NCBI GenBank assembly: GCA_947450895.1
Contig: CANFWT010000029.1
Location: 1 to 32,642, forward strand
Direction of reading: 5' to 3'
Length of the DNA stretch: 32,642 nt
Origin: Comamonadaceae bacterium
GTDB lineage: Bacteria > Pseudomonadota > Gammaproteobacteria > Burkholderiales > Burkholderiaceae_C
Shown piece after piece: positions 8,734 through 17,973 of the stretch. The translations under genes were made by a program, and so were the position numbers. The notes beneath the pieces are model-generated. The model did not search any database. It was not told the origin of the DNA and saw only the letters and a list, made by a program, of their open reading frames with translations. Positions within the stretch are counted from its first letter, which is position 1; every line of letters begins with the position of its first letter.

Positions 8734-8750
8734 TGCACGCAAACAGTGCA
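8734..8750. promoter_or_regulatory. NtrC-like enhancer site
   Basis: TGCAC (8734-8738) and GTGCA (8746-8750), separated by 7 nt, reproduce the arms and spacing of the NtrC consensus TGCACC-N5-GGTGCA. The two inner consensus bases (C and G) are not conserved. Its centre lies about 125 bp upstream of the predicted sigma-54 start site of glnK, a normal enhancer distance. A much weaker half-site (CGCACC near 8778) lies further upstream. The site abuts the LexA box. Confidence 0.7.
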
Positions 8751-8798
8751 TTAACGGCCGTTGGAATATTTGTTCACGCACCGTTTTAGGGAGTTTGT

Positions 8799-10340
8799 AT
8801 GGGTCTTTCTTTGGTTCAAAGCCGCGTCCTGCTCGGGCTCGAAGCCCTCCAAGTCACTGTTGAAGTCCATATGGCCAATGGCCTGCCCAGTTTTACGCTG
8901 GTAGGCTTGGCCGATGTAGAAGTCAAAGAGGCGCGCGAGCGGGTGCGTTGCGCCATCCAGAACGCCGGGCTGGAGTTTGCGCACAACAAGCGCATCACCG
9001 TCAACCTGGCGCCGGCCGACCTGCCCAAAGACTCAGGACGCCTGGATTTGCCCATCGCCCTGGGCATTCTGGCTGCCAGCGGACAGATCGACGGCGCGCG
9101 CCTTGCCGACTACGAGTTTGCTGGCGAGTTATCGCTGTCTGGCGCGCTGCGTCCAGTGCGCGGCGCCTTGGCGATGGCACTGGCCCTGCACACCGCGAAG
9201 GTCAACACCCGCCTGGTACTGCCACCTGGCAGCGCTGAGGAGGCGGCGCTGGTGCCCGGCACCCAGGTTTACCGCGCAGCACATTTACTTGATGTCGTGC
9301 GTCAGTTCGCCCCGGACGGGGCACCAGTGCCGGAACCGAACCCTCTGGATGGCGAAGGCTGGTCGCGGGTGGCCCCAACCCCGGTCATGGAAGGCGCTGC
9401 GCTGGCAGACCTGTCGGATGTGAGAGGCCAAATCGCCGCCAAGCGGGCCTTGGAAATCGCCGCCGCCGGCGGCCACAGTCTGCTCTTAATGGGGCCACCG
9501 GGCTCGGGAAAGTCCATGCTGGCGCAGCGTTTTGCGGGCTTGCTTGCTCCCATGAGCACCGACGAGGCGCTGCAAAGCGCAGCCATTGGCAGTCTGAGCG
9601 GACGCTTTGATATCCGGCGCTGGGGCCAGCGCCCTACCTGCAGCCCGCACCATTCGGCCAGCGCGGTGGCCTTGGTGGGCGGCGGCTCACCACCGCGCCC
9701 AGGGGAAATCTCAATAGCCCACCATGGCGTGTTGTTTTTGGACGAATTGCCAGAATTTCCACGGCACGCCCTGGAAGCCCTGCGCGAGCCGCTGGAAACC
9801 GGCACCATCACCATTTCCCGCGCAGCGCGCCGAGCCGAATTTCCAGCCCGCTTTCAGCTCATTGCCGCCATGAACCCCTGCCCCTGCGGCTACCTTGGCG
9901 CTACCACGCGCGCCTGCCGCTGCACGCCCGACCAAATCAGCCGCTACCAGGGCAAGCTCAGTGGGCCCCTGATCGACCGCATTGATCTGCATGTGGAGGT
10001 GCCAGCTTTACCCGCGCACGAGTTACTGGGCGCTGCGGCCGGCGAGTCCACGCAGAGCATTCGTGCGCGCTGCACCCAAGCCCATGCGCGCGCCAGCGCA
10101 CGCCAAGGCAAAGCGAACCAGGCATTAACCGGCGGCGATATTGACCTGCATGCCCATCTGGAGCCTACCGCCGCCAAATTCTTACAAAGCGCTGCCGCGC
10201 AGTTAGGTTGGTCCGCGCGTGGCACCCACCGCACGCTGAAAATTGCCCGCACCATCGCCGACCTGGCAGACTCACCTTCCACTGCCCTGGCCCATGTGGC
10301 TGAGGCCATGCAATACCGGCGAGCCTTGAAAAACGCATGA
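8799..10340 (+). CDS. comM: YifB-family Mg-chelatase-like AAA ATPase ComM
   Basis: ComM is a hexameric AAA+ branch-migration helicase that promotes integration of transforming DNA, and it acts in the cytoplasm. The 513-residue protein has the N-terminal ribosomal S5/Lon-like ChlI domain ([37 protein letters not shown]), Walker A GPPGSGKS near residue 235, Walker [10 protein letters not shown], and the cysteine-containing NPCPCGYLG segment. The C-terminal Mg-chelatase domain carries [21 protein letters not shown] 8799 follows the AGGGAG sequence at 8788-8793, a good ribosome-binding site. A LexA-type box lies 68 bp upstream. RecQ begins 82 bp downstream on the same strand, so the two recombination genes may share a transcript. 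Confidence 0.95.
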   Translation: MGLSLVQSRVLLGLEALQVTVEVHMANGLPSFTLVGLADVEVKEARERVRCAIQNAGLEFAHNKRITVNLAPADLPKDSGRLDLPIALGILAASGQIDGARLADYEFAGELSLSGALRPVRGALAMALALHTAKVNTRLVLPPGSAEEAALVPGTQVYRAAHLLDVVRQFAPDGAPVPEPNPLDGEGWSRVAPTPVMEGAALADLSDVRGQIAAKRALEIAAAGGHSLLLMGPPGSGKSMLAQRFAGLLAPMSTDEALQSAAIGSLSGRFDIRRWGQRPTCSPHHSASAVALVGGGSPPRPGEISIAHHGVLFLDELPEFPRHALEALREPLETGTITISRAARRAEFPARFQLIAAMNPCPCGYLGATTRACRCTPDQISRYQGKLSGPLIDRIDLHVEVPALPAHELLGAAAGESTQSIRARCTQAHARASARQGKANQALTGGDIDLHAHLEPTAAKFLQSAAAQLGWSARGTHRTLKIARTIADLADSPSTALAHVAEAMQYRRALKNA

Positions 10341-10422
10341 TCAAAGCCCGACGCGGCACGATTTAGGCGAGACAATAGGCGGTTTGGCGCATCTACGTTG
10401 GCCACAACTGAACCCTTCCCCT

Positions 10423-12270
10423 GTGTCCTACGCCCCCATCCTGCATGAAATTTTTGGCTACGAGCGCTTTCGTGGCCCCCAGCAAGACATCATTGAGCAC
10501 GTAGGCGGGGGCGGCGACGCACTGGTACTCATGCCCACGGGCGGCGGCAAGTCGCTGTGTTACCAGATCCCAGCGATTGCGCGCCAGCGTGCGGGCCACG
10601 GCGTGACCGTCGTCATTTCGCCCCTGATTGCGCTGATGCACGACCAAGTGGGCGCGCTGCACGAAGCCGGGGTCAGCGCGGCGTTTTTGAACTCCACGCT
10701 TTCCGGGGAGGAGGCCTACCAGGTCGAGCAGCGCCTGCTGCGTGGCGACATCACCCTGCTGTACGCCGCGCCCGAGCGAGTGACGACAGCGCGGTTTCTG
10801 GCGCAACTTGACGCACTGTTTGCGCGCGGCCAACTCAGCCTGTTCGCCATTGACGAGGCGCACTGCGTGAGCCAATGGGGCCACGACTTCCGCCCCGAAT
10901 ACCGGGCGCTGACCGTGCTGCACGAGCGCTATGCGGGCGTACCGCGCATGGCGCTCACCGCCACGGCCGACGACCTGACGCGCGCCGACATCCTGGAGCG
11001 ACTGCAACTACAAGACGCACGTGCCTTTGTCAGCAGCTTTGACCGCCCCAACATCCGCTACACGATTGTGGAAAAACGGGAAGCCACCTCGCAACTGCTG
11101 CGCTTCATTGAGCGCGAGCACCCGGACGACGCCGGCATCGTCTACTGCCAGTCGCGCAAAAAGGTGGAAACCATTGCCCAAACCCTGTGTGAAGCCGGGG
11201 TCGACGCGCTGCCCTACCACGCCGGGCTGGACAGCAAGCTGCGCCAAACCCACCAGGACCGCTTCTTGCGCGAAGAGGGTGTGGTGATGGTGGCCACGAT
11301 TGCGTTTGGAATGGGCATCGATAAGCCCGACGTGCGCTTTGTCGCACACCTGGACATGCCCAAAAACATCGAGGGCTACTACCAGGAAACCGGCCGCGCC
11401 GGGCGCGACGGCTTGAGCGCCGACGCCTGGATGTGTTACGGCTTGAACGACGTGGTCAACCAGCGCCGCATGATCGACGAGGGGCCGGCCGACGAGGAAT
11501 TCAAGCAGCTCATGCGCGGCAAGCTCGAAGCCTTGCTCGGGCTGGCAGAGGCCATCGACTGCCGGCGCACGCGCCTGCTGGCCTATTTCGGCGAGGCCAG
11601 CCAGCCCTGCGGCAACTGCGACAACTGCCTGCACCCGCCCGCCGTGTGGGATGGCACGCAGGCGGCGCAAATGCTGCTGTCCACCATTTACCGTATCCAC
11701 AAGCTCAGCGGCATCAGCTTTGGCGCCGGCCAACTCATGGACATCGTACGCGGCAAAAAGACCGAAAAAGTCGCCCAGCATGGCCACGAGCGCCTCAGCA
11801 CCTTTGGCGTGGGCGCCGCCCTGAGCGAACTGCAACTGCGCGGCGTGCTGCGCCAGCTATTGGCCATGGGCGCGGTGATGGTCGACGTGCAGGCATTCAA
11901 CACCCTGGTGCTCACCGAGCATTCGCGGGCCATTCTGAAGGGTGAGATGCAGGTGCTTTTGCGTGAATCGGTGTCGTTGCCCAAGGCGCCCAAGGGTAAA
12001 GCCGCTGGCGCGGGTAGCAGCGTGCGGGCGCCGATTGCGCTCGACGGCCTGGCCCTGCAGCGCTACGCCGAACTCAAGGCATGGCGCGCCGAGGTGGCGC
12101 GCGAACACAATTTACCGGCTTATGTGATTTTTCATGACGCCACGCTGGCGGCCATCGCCCAGCGCGCGCCGCAGTCCCTGGACGATTTGCAAGGCATTAG
12201 CGGCATGGGCGTCAAAAAGCTAGAAGCCTATGCGCACGAGGTGCTGCGGGTGGTGGCGCTTAGCCCTTAA
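10423..12270 (+). CDS. recQ: ATP-dependent DNA helicase RecQ
   Basis: RecQ is a 3'-5' superfamily 2 DNA helicase of recombination and replication-fork repair. Motif I is [15 protein letters not shown], and the DEAH box lies in [18 protein letters not shown]. Motifs IV-VI include [29 protein letters not shown] and [10 protein letters not shown]. The RecQ-Ct zinc site is formed by Cys residues in [13 protein letters not shown] and CGNCDNC, followed by the winged helix. The C-terminal HRDC domain ([19 protein letters not shown] to [18 protein letters not shown]) is complete. GTG 10423 gives 615 residues beginning just before [17 protein letters not shown] 10384 would add 13 residues. Neither candidate has a strong Shine-Dalgarno, so the start is uncertain. 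Confidence 0.94.
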   Translation: MSYAPILHEIFGYERFRGPQQDIIEHVGGGGDALVLMPTGGGKSLCYQIPAIARQRAGHGVTVVISPLIALMHDQVGALHEAGVSAAFLNSTLSGEEAYQVEQRLLRGDITLLYAAPERVTTARFLAQLDALFARGQLSLFAIDEAHCVSQWGHDFRPEYRALTVLHERYAGVPRMALTATADDLTRADILERLQLQDARAFVSSFDRPNIRYTIVEKREATSQLLRFIEREHPDDAGIVYCQSRKKVETIAQTLCEAGVDALPYHAGLDSKLRQTHQDRFLREEGVVMVATIAFGMGIDKPDVRFVAHLDMPKNIEGYYQETGRAGRDGLSADAWMCYGLNDVVNQRRMIDEGPADEEFKQLMRGKLEALLGLAEAIDCRRTRLLAYFGEASQPCGNCDNCLHPPAVWDGTQAAQMLLSTIYRIHKLSGISFGAGQLMDIVRGKKTEKVAQHGHERLSTFGVGAALSELQLRGVLRQLLAMGAVMVDVQAFNTLVLTEHSRAILKGEMQVLLRESVSLPKAPKGKAAGAGSSVRAPIALDGLALQRYAELKAWRAEVAREHNLPAYVIFHDATLAAIAQRAPQSLDDLQGISGMGVKKLEAYAHEVLRVVALSP

Positions 12271-12344
12271 CTTCCACTTGGGCGTCATGGCAGCACCCAA
12301 CACCGCCGCGCAGCAATTTGCCGAGGCATCCGCCCGGCCGGTTG

Positions 12345-12644
12345 TCAATGGTGCTGAAAGCTGCGTTCGTACGCCATGGCTGCGCCGCTGAGGGTGTTTT
12401 GCAACCGAGCGATAGCATGGCGGTGACGTTCGCCGCTCCCTTCGTCGGCCTCGTGCTGGCGGTGGTGCTGTACCAGTGCCTGCAGCTTGGTGCGACATAC
12501 ATCCAGGGCGCCAGCAAAATTCAGCGCGATGTAGGCTGAATGGTCGGCGCGCGTCTGCCGGTATTCATCCGACCAGTAATTAAAGAGTTGCCACTTGTAA
12601 GTGCCTTTTTCGGGCATTTCGATCGGTGTTTTTTGCATATACAT
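12345..12644 (-). CDS. Hypothetical protein, 99 residues
   Basis: The family of this protein is not recognised. The frame encodes a hydrophilic, probably cytoplasmic helical protein, with an aromatic-rich N-terminal third (YKWQLFNYWSDEYRQTRADH) followed by a His/Gln-rich helix-like stretch (LQALVQHHRQHEADEG). ATG 12644 and ATG 12638 are both possible starts; neither has an obvious Shine-Dalgarno. It is convergent with recQ and occupies an otherwise empty interval. Its composition is balanced rather than Arg/Pro-rich as in shadow frames, which is why I retain it. No function can be assigned. Confidence 0.5.
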   Translation of the reverse strand: MYMQKTPIEMPEKGTYKWQLFNYWSDEYRQTRADHSAYIALNFAGALDVCRTKLQALVQHHRQHEADEGSGERHRHAIARLQNTLSGAAMAYERSFQHH

Positions 12645-12892
12645 CAGGTTTGAGAAGCGAATTCGGCTGTTACGTGATCCGGCTCATGTGCACCTATCAC
12701 GCACCAACCCACGCTGCGGTTGACAAGGGCAGTGAATTATTTGAAAAAAGTAAGAAATACAGTGCGCGCAGGGCGCTCCCGTTGCTTGCGTGCAGGTGAG
12801 AACCCGCCCACCGAAACGGGTTCAGCGTCCATGCGGGTAAAATTGGCGTTTACGTGCCGAGGTCAGGCGCCCTTTATTTGGAAAGATCACCC
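12645..12892. other. Gene-free interval with possible structured RNA leader
   Basis: No convincing protein gene lies in these 248 bp. A TTGACA hexamer at 12720 could be a -35 element, but no good -10 follows at normal spacing. From 12770 to 12873 a nested fold is possible. AGGGCGC (12770-12776) can pair with GCGCCCT (12867-12873), enclosing the hairpin GAACCCG/CGGGTTC. The fold ends about 20 bp before a 50-codon membrane-protein gene. It does not match any riboswitch consensus that I know. Confidence 0.35.
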
Positions 12893-13045
12893 ATGTCCGC
12901 TCCCCATTCCGCACACCAAGCTGGTTCTGCTGCTGCCGCGCCTGACGTCGTGGAAGACATTGTGCCCATGATGCCCATCGTTCTGCCCATCGTGGGGGCC
13001 GTCCTGATGTTCTTGCTGGCCTTCATCGCGGTCACGATGGCCTAA
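12893..13045 (+). CDS. Small single-span membrane protein, 50 residues
   Basis: This short open frame starts at ATG 12893 and encodes a hydrophilic, Ala/His-rich N-terminus (MSAPHSAHQAGSAAAA), an acidic turn (DVVEDIV) and a single C-terminal membrane helix of about 22 residues (PIVLPIVGAVLMFLLAFIAV). A GGAAAGA sequence precedes the start. The clear amphipathic-to-hydrophobic partition argues for a real small membrane protein, perhaps an accessory subunit or regulator, but no family is recognised. A weak hairpin follows the stop. An upstream frame extension to 12854 is not needed. Confidence 0.55.
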   Translation: MSAPHSAHQAGSAAAAPDVVEDIVPMMPIVLPIVGAVLMFLLAFIAVTMA

Positions 13046-13055
13046 GCTCTTTTTC

Positions 13056-13082
13056 GGTAGCCAGCCAAGCGGCTATTTCTTT
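13056..13082 (+). terminator. Possible weak terminator after the small membrane-protein gene
   Basis: TAGCC (13058-13062) pairs with GGCTA (13071-13075) and can extend by two G-T pairs, followed by a short T-rich run (TTTCTTTG). It lies between the small membrane protein and the glutathione peroxidase. The stem is short, so it may only attenuate. Confidence 0.3.
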
Positions 13083-13095
13083 GCACCTGCGTCAC

Positions 13096-13677
13096 ATGTC
13101 GCCATCCAAAACTCACCGTCTGAGGCTGTTGGGAGCGTGTGCATTTTTTGTTCTGCCGTTTGCAGCGGGTGCAGCAGACGCGGCGCCAGCAGCATGCCCT
13201 GCGTTGTTGCAAAAAACCTTTAACCGCCTGCAAGACGACGCGCCGCAAAACCTGTGCCAATACGCCGGTAAAGTGCTGTTGGTGGTCAATACCGCCAGCT
13301 ACTGTGGTTTCACACCCCAGTACGAAGGACTAGAAAAGCTGTATGCCAACTACAGCGCGCAAGGTCTTGTGGTGCTGGGTTTTCCGTCCAACGATTTCGG
13401 TCAGCAAGAGCCGGGGAAAAGCAAGGACATCGCAGACTTTTGCTTCAATACCTACGGCGTGAAATTTCCGATGTTCGAAAAATCGGTGGTCAGCGGCAAA
13501 AATGCCAACCCCTTGTTTCTTGAATTAGCCAAAGCAGGCGGGGGCGCGCCGCGATGGAACTTTTACAAGTACCTGATCGGGCGTGATGGGAAATTGATCG
13601 ACAGCTACTCCAGCATCACCGCGCCCGACAGCGGCGCCCTGGTCAGCGACGTTAAAAAAGCACTCGCTCAACGCTAA
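13096..13677 (+). CDS. Periplasmic glutathione peroxidase (Cys type)
   Basis: This is a thiol peroxidase of the glutathione peroxidase family, 193 residues, reducing hydroperoxides with thioredoxin or glutathione as donor. Residues about 1-27 form an export signal (basic MSPSKTHRLR then a hydrophobic core ending in AGAADAA), so it is probably periplasmic. The peroxidatic cysteine lies in NTASYCGFTPQYEGLEKLY, the catalytic Gln region is GFPSNDFGQQEPG, and the Trp is in APRWNFYKYL. Cys replaces selenocysteine, as is usual in bacteria. The ATG at 13096 is preferred over an in-frame TTG 15 bp upstream. It is convergent with the TIGR02450/DUF2237 pair. Confidence 0.93.
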   Translation: MSPSKTHRLRLLGACAFFVLPFAAGAADAAPAACPALLQKTFNRLQDDAPQNLCQYAGKVLLVVNTASYCGFTPQYEGLEKLYANYSAQGLVVLGFPSNDFGQQEPGKSKDIADFCFNTYGVKFPMFEKSVVSGKNANPLFLELAKAGGGAPRWNFYKYLIGRDGKLIDSYSSITAPDSGALVSDVKKALAQR

Positions 13678-13757
13678 TTGTCGCGTGAGATCCTTGGGGC
13701 AAGGCTTGCACTTCCCCGCATCGGTAGCAAGCTAAATTCCACTTTCATGGAAATGGG

Positions 13758-13979
13758 TCAAACCCAGCCCTGGCGCCAACAAGTTTCATCCCGAAGCTCA
13801 CGCCAATCAAGCCGGATAACGGCCTTGGAATACACCGCTTCCAGCTCGACCGCCGCAATCGCTTGTGACGGTGGCTCGCAGGCAACGACCTTTGCCACTA
13901 AAAAATGTTTGTTTTTGCCCACGGGCTTGACCGCCGTCCATTTGCTCAACAGGAGTTTTTTAGGCTGTATCGGGTTCAT
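13758..13979 (-). CDS. TIGR02450-family small Trp-rich protein
   Basis: This 73-residue protein is rich in Trp and matches the TIGR02450 family as I know it: KKLLLSKWTAVKP, then GKNKHFLVAKVV, then VELEAVYSKAVIRLDWRELRD and a terminal WRQGW. The biochemical function of the family is unknown. Its ATG (13979) overlaps the stop codon of the DUF2237 gene as ATGA, so translation of the two is probably coupled and their functions may be linked. No signal peptide or membrane segment is visible. Confidence 0.85.
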   Translation of the reverse strand: MNPIQPKKLLLSKWTAVKPVGKNKHFLVAKVVACEPPSQAIAAVELEAVYSKAVIRLDWRELRDETCWRQGWV

Positions 13980-14356
13980 CGCGGCGCTTGTCGCGGCACC
14001 AGGGCGTGCGCCTGAAGCTGCTCGAGACTGACGACTTCAAGTACCTTGGCATGGGTGGCTTGGAGGTCGACCGGGGGTGCTACACCGGCTTGCATGGCCT
14101 CGTTCCAACGATGGGCGCACAGGCACCAACGGTCGCCTGGACGAAGTCCCACAAAGCGGTATTCGGGACGTGGCGTAATCAGATCGTTGCCCCGCCCGAG
14201 CGAATAGGCTAGAAAATCGGCGGTGACCTGCGCGCACACCACATGGGTGCCGCGGTCTTCGTGGCCGGTGTTGCAACATCCGTCCCTGTAAAAACCCGTC
14301 AGCGGGTCAAAAGAACAAGCTGCCAACGCGGTACCCAAAACATTCAAAGCGTTCAT
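13976..14356 (-). CDS. DUF2237 family protein
   Basis: This 126-residue protein belongs to the DUF2237 family. Conserved blocks are NVLGTALAACSFDPLTGFYR, DGCCNTGHEDRGTHVVCAQV, FLAYSLGRGNDL, GDRWCLCAHRW and APPVDLQATHAKVLEVV. The conserved Cys residues and acidic/His positions suggest a metal or redox site, but the function is unknown. ATG 14356 has an AGAGG Shine-Dalgarno at 9-nt spacing; the 22 additional codons of open frame upstream are rejected. It forms a two-gene operon with the overlapping TIGR02450 gene and is divergent from pckG. Confidence 0.88.
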   Translation of the reverse strand: MNALNVLGTALAACSFDPLTGFYRDGCCNTGHEDRGTHVVCAQVTADFLAYSLGRGNDLITPRPEYRFVGLRPGDRWCLCAHRWNEAMQAGVAPPVDLQATHAKVLEVVSLEQLQAHALVPRQAPR

Positions 14357-14661
14357 GTGTGCGAGCCTCTGAGTCGCCCACCCTCTGGCGAAAAAATGAA
14401 GGTTTGAAAATTTCCCAAGCATCTGTCGGTGCTACCGGTCAGACGCATGCCCATAAAGTCATGCATTTTTGGCATATCTTTTGCCTGTAATCGCGTGGTA
14501 ACTTTGAAACGCTTTCCTAGAATGGTCGCCCCGCATGCTGCTTTTGCCGGGCTCGCCGTTGCCCATGGCTTCCTCCGGCCCCCGACAGTCGTTTTTTCAC
14601 AGTCTGGTACCCACAACGGTACGGTTTCTGGAAAGACGATTTTTAAACTTAGGAGCCATTT
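14357..14661. other. Divergent intergenic region between DUF2237 and pckG
   Basis: These 305 bp hold no credible protein gene. A TAGAAT hexamer (14518-14523) might be a -10 for pckG, but it lacks a good -35. A small GTACC/GGTAC hairpin (14607-14622) lies in the pckG leader. The region ends in the strong Shine-Dalgarno AGGAG (14651-14655) of pckG. Confidence 0.5.
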
Positions 14662-16524
14662 ATGAACGCACGCTTGATGCAGGGACTTGACCTCAAGACC
14701 CCTGACTTCGTTAAACACCCTCGGCTGGTCGCTTGGGTAGCCGACATGGTAGCGCTTTGCAAACCAGCGGCCATCCATTGGTGCGATGGCTCGCAGGAAG
14801 AGTACCAAGCCTTATGCCAGAAACTGGTGGACGCAGGTACTTTTACAAAACTGAATCCTGCCAAACGTCCCAACAGCTTTTTGGCCTGCTCCGACCCCAG
14901 CGATGTGGCTCGCGTAGAAGATCGCACCTATATTTGCAGCAAGCTGAAAGAAAACGCCGGCCCCACCAACAACTGGATGGAACCGAAGGAAATGCGGGCA
15001 ACGCTCGCACCGCTGTTTGACGGCTGCATGGCCGGAAGAACCATGTACGTCGTTCCGTTTTCGATGGGCCCCTTAGGCTCGCACATCGCGCATATCGGGA
15101 TCGAGATCAGCGACAGCGCCTACGTGGCGGTCAACCAGCGCATCATGACCCGCATGGGCCGCGCGGTATACGACGTGCTCGGAACCGATGGCGAATTTGT
15201 ACCCTGTATGCACACCGTGGGCGCACCCTTAGCCGATGGACAGGCGGACGTGAAATGGCCGTGCAACAAGACCAAGTACATCGTGCATTTTCCCGAAACC
15301 CGCGAAATCTGGTCCTACGGCTCCGGCTACGGTGGAAACGCTTTGCTGGGCAAAAAGTGCTTTGCGTTGCGCATCGCATCCACCATGGGCCGCGACCAGG
15401 GCTGGCTGGCGGAGCACATGCTCATTTTGGGCGTGACCAACCCGCAGGGCAAAAAGTACCACGTGGCAGCGGCCTTTCCCAGCGCCTGCGGCAAAACCAA
15501 TTTCTCGATGCTGGTGCCGCCCCAAGGCTTTGCCGGATGGAAAGTCACCACCATTGGCGACGACATTGCCTGGATCAAACCGCACGCCGACGGCAAGATG
15601 TACGCCATCAACCCTGAAGCCGGCTATTTTGGCGTGGCCCCCGGCACCAATTACCACACCAACCCCAACTGCATGGCCAGCCTGGGCCACGACGTGATCT
15701 TCACCAATGTGGCGCTCACCGACGACGGCGACGTCTGGTGGGAAGGCATGGAAAAAGACACCGGCACCACGCCCGACCACCTGATCGACTGGCAAGGCAA
15801 GGACTGGACGCCGCAAATCGCCCGCGAGACGGGCGCCAAGGCTGCCCACCCCAATTCGCGCTTTACCGTGGCCGCTGGCAACAACCCGGCGCTGGACCAC
15901 GCCTGGGACGACGCCAATGGCGTGCCCATTGACGCCTTTATCTTTGGTGGCCGTCGATCGACCACCGTGCCGCTGGTGACGGAGGCGCGCAACTGGGTCG
16001 AAGGCGTCTACATGGCTGCGACCATGGGCTCGGAGACCACCGCTGCGGCCGTGGGCCAGCAAGGCGTAGTGCGCCGCGACCCTTTTGCCATGCTTCCGTT
16101 CACCGGCTACAACGTGAGCGACTATTTCCAGCACTGGCTCGACATGGGCAGCAAGCTCGGCACTTCGGGCGTCAAGCTGCCGGCCATTTACTGCGTCAAC
16201 TGGTTCCGCAAGGGCGAGGATGGCAAATTTGTCTGGCCCGGCTACGGCGAAAACATGCGCGTGCTCAAGTGGATGATTGACCGCCTAGAAGGCAACGCCT
16301 CTGGCTACGAGACCGGGTTTGGCGTGAGCCCCAACTACGACGAAATCACCTGGGACGGGCTGGACTTCACACCCGCCCAATTTGCCACCGTCACCAGCCT
16401 GGACAAAGCCGACTGGAAGCAGGAGATTGCGCTGCACACCGAGTTATTCACCCAACTGGCCTACCACCTTCCGCAGGAGCTCAACGCCACCAAGGCACGG
16501 TTGGAAGAGCGTCTGGCAGCTTAA
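14662..16524 (+). CDS. pckG: Phosphoenolpyruvate carboxykinase (GTP)
   Basis: This cytoplasmic enzyme interconverts oxaloacetate plus GTP with phosphoenolpyruvate plus CO2 and GDP at the entry to gluconeogenesis. The 620 residues match the GTP class rather than the ATP class. The P-loop [13 protein letters not shown] carries the reactive Cys. The metal and nucleotide motifs [26 protein letters not shown] and [14 protein letters not shown] are all present, as is the substrate-binding [10 protein letters not shown] segment. AGGAG at 14651 precedes the ATG at good spacing. It converges on a diguanylate cyclase gene with a 21-bp gap. Confidence 0.97.
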   Translation: MNARLMQGLDLKTPDFVKHPRLVAWVADMVALCKPAAIHWCDGSQEEYQALCQKLVDAGTFTKLNPAKRPNSFLACSDPSDVARVEDRTYICSKLKENAGPTNNWMEPKEMRATLAPLFDGCMAGRTMYVVPFSMGPLGSHIAHIGIEISDSAYVAVNQRIMTRMGRAVYDVLGTDGEFVPCMHTVGAPLADGQADVKWPCNKTKYIVHFPETREIWSYGSGYGGNALLGKKCFALRIASTMGRDQGWLAEHMLILGVTNPQGKKYHVAAAFPSACGKTNFSMLVPPQGFAGWKVTTIGDDIAWIKPHADGKMYAINPEAGYFGVAPGTNYHTNPNCMASLGHDVIFTNVALTDDGDVWWEGMEKDTGTTPDHLIDWQGKDWTPQIARETGAKAAHPNSRFTVAAGNNPALDHAWDDANGVPIDAFIFGGRRSTTVPLVTEARNWVEGVYMAATMGSETTAAAVGQQGVVRRDPFAMLPFTGYNVSDYFQHWLDMGSKLGTSGVKLPAIYCVNWFRKGEDGKFVWPGYGENMRVLKWMIDRLEGNASGYETGFGVSPNYDEITWDGLDFTPAQFATVTSLDKADWKQEIALHTELFTQLAYHLPQELNATKARLEERLAA

Positions 16525-16545
16525 ACAACCGACCAAATGCCCAAG

Positions 16546-17622
16546 CTAGTCCGAGGCGGCAACCACCCGGTTGCGGCCTTGGCGCTTAGCTTGGTAGAGC
16601 GCGCCATCGGCCGCAGCCAAAAGCTGCTCCAAGGATTGTTGCTGGTCCCAGCAAGCCACGCCGATGGAGACGCTGAGCGCCAGTCCCCCTCCCAACGGCA
16701 GCGCAAATGGCGCCGAAGACACCGTCGTGCAGATGCGTTGGGCAATGCGGGTAGCCATGTCGGCGTCTACCTCCGGTAGCAAGACGCAAAACTCTTCCCC
16801 ACCATAACGGGCGCACAAGTCGCCAGGACGCAAGCCAATTTCAATGCAACGCGCTGCATGGCACAGCACCAAGTCACCCACGGGATGACCGTGCTCGTCA
16901 TTGACGCGTTTGAAATGGTCAATGTCGATCATCAGCAGAGACGCAGGGCGTGAAGGCGACTGGTAGCGACGCAAAGTGCGGGGGTAATTGCGGTCCATCC
17001 AGCGGCGATTGTGCAGGCCCGTTAGGGCGTCGGTTTCCGCGTCCTGCGCAAGGCGCTGCTGGTGAAGCATGGCTTCACTCAGGCCAGCATTGGCATTGCG
17101 CACGCGCGCTGAGAGCACCCGCAGCAAGTTCAGCGCGATCTTGGGCTCCTCCTGCATGGACCGCCAAACCATGGCTGCTGGCACAGCGAGCACCTGGCAA
17201 TCGCGCTCAGCAATCGCCCAGGCGTTAGGCTTTTGGCCATCGATCAAAGACTGCTCGCCGACCGATTCGCCAGGAACGATGCGGGCCACCTCTTTGCGCT
17301 GCGGCAGGGCGTCTGCCGGTTCCTCGGCCGGGGTTTGGGACGGCGCAGCGCTGTCCGCATGCAGCCACACGGACAACTCACCGGACAAAAGCACGAACAG
17401 CGTATTGTGGGCGCTACCCCAGGTGATGAGCGTTTCGCCGCGCGCCAGGAAACACACCGGGGCTTGTGTCAGCCAATCGTGCACCGCCGCATCAGCGATG
17501 CCTTCTAAGAGGCGGGAACCCATTAGCACTTCACGTTGCAGTGCGGTCAGGCGAATGCCCGAAGGGTTGGGTATGGCCGCCCATGCCGATTCTGCGGCGA
17601 CAGGGCCGTTATGCTGGTTCAT
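16546..17622 (-). CDS. Diguanylate cyclase with N-terminal cyclic-nucleotide-binding-like domain
   Basis: This is a 358-residue cytoplasmic signalling enzyme making c-di-GMP. Residues about 45-165 form a CAP-family cNMP-binding fold (FLARGETLITWGSAHNTLFVL, GELSVW, VPGESVGEQSLIDG). A short helical linker leads to a GGDEF domain from about 195. The domain has DALTGLHNRR at 198-207, the metal-binding MIDIDHFKRVNDEHGH, and an intact GGEEF at 274-278, so it should be active. A canonical inhibitory I-site RPGD (265-268) lies exactly five residues before GGEEF, predicting product feedback inhibition. No membrane segment is seen. The gene stands alone, convergent with pckG. Confidence 0.93.
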   Translation of the reverse strand: MNQHNGPVAAESAWAAIPNPSGIRLTALQREVLMGSRLLEGIADAAVHDWLTQAPVCFLARGETLITWGSAHNTLFVLLSGELSVWLHADSAAPSQTPAEEPADALPQRKEVARIVPGESVGEQSLIDGQKPNAWAIAERDCQVLAVPAAMVWRSMQEEPKIALNLLRVLSARVRNANAGLSEAMLHQQRLAQDAETDALTGLHNRRWMDRNYPRTLRRYQSPSRPASLLMIDIDHFKRVNDEHGHPVGDLVLCHAARCIEIGLRPGDLCARYGGEEFCVLLPEVDADMATRIAQRICTTVSSAPFALPLGGGLALSVSIGVACWDQQQSLEQLLAAADGALYQAKRQGRNRVVAASD

Positions 17623-17758
17623 TCACTTACCCCGGTTGTGGAAAGCGCCGGATACGCCCGACGATACAGAGATACGCCCAGCAGCGCTTCGCCCGGCGTT
17701 CCACTGGTATATGCCACGCTTATTGTCGCCCTGTATTTCATAAAATTTGCTTCCGAAA

Positions 17759-17779
17759 AAATTACCAAAACGGTAATTT
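17759..17779. promoter_or_regulatory. Operator-like palindrome AAATTACC-N5-GGTAATTT
   Basis: A perfect 8-bp inverted repeat with a 5-nt centre lies 137 bp upstream of the diguanylate cyclase start and 370 bp upstream of the TauA-like start. The size and symmetry fit a dimeric repressor site. No regulator for it is evident in the window. Confidence 0.45.
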
Positions 17780-17973
17780 CATTCCCGGGTCGCTGCAGCC
17801 CGATCAGCAAGCCAGCGTCCGTACGCCTGCCCGTATCCCCTGGGAGCGCCCAGTTTCGGGCTAGGGATAAACCCGAGGGCGGCTGCGCATCCGTAGCGGG
17901 GCCAGCGCAAGCCGGGAGCAGAAGCCAAAGGGGCACTTCTCCAATGAAAACGCGCACCGATTTGCATCGCTCG

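Noticed and set aside
8778..8794. Second NtrC site overlapping the comM ribosome-binding region
   Set aside because: Only the left half (CGCACC) resembles the consensus; the right half does not.
13704..13732. Terminator between the glutathione peroxidase and TIGR02450 genes
   Set aside because: GCTTGC and GCAAGC can pair, but the loop is 17 nt and no T tract follows on either strand.
13678..14031. 117-codon plus-strand open frame
   Set aside because: It is opposite the recognised TIGR02450 gene, uses a TTG-type start directly after the peroxidase stop, and has no recognisable domain.
15229..16134. 301-codon minus-strand open frame inside pckG
   Set aside because: It is antisense to a highly conserved enzyme gene, with His/Gly/Val-rich shadow composition.
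17830..17935. Cobalamin or guanidine riboswitch upstream of the TauA-like gene
   Set aside because: An AAGCCGGGAG string recalls the cobalamin 3' box, and GGGATAAACCCGAG recalls part of guanidine-I. The obligatory partner elements (the GCCACTG B12 core element; CTAGGGTTCCG and GGTCCGAGAG of guanidine-I) are absent.
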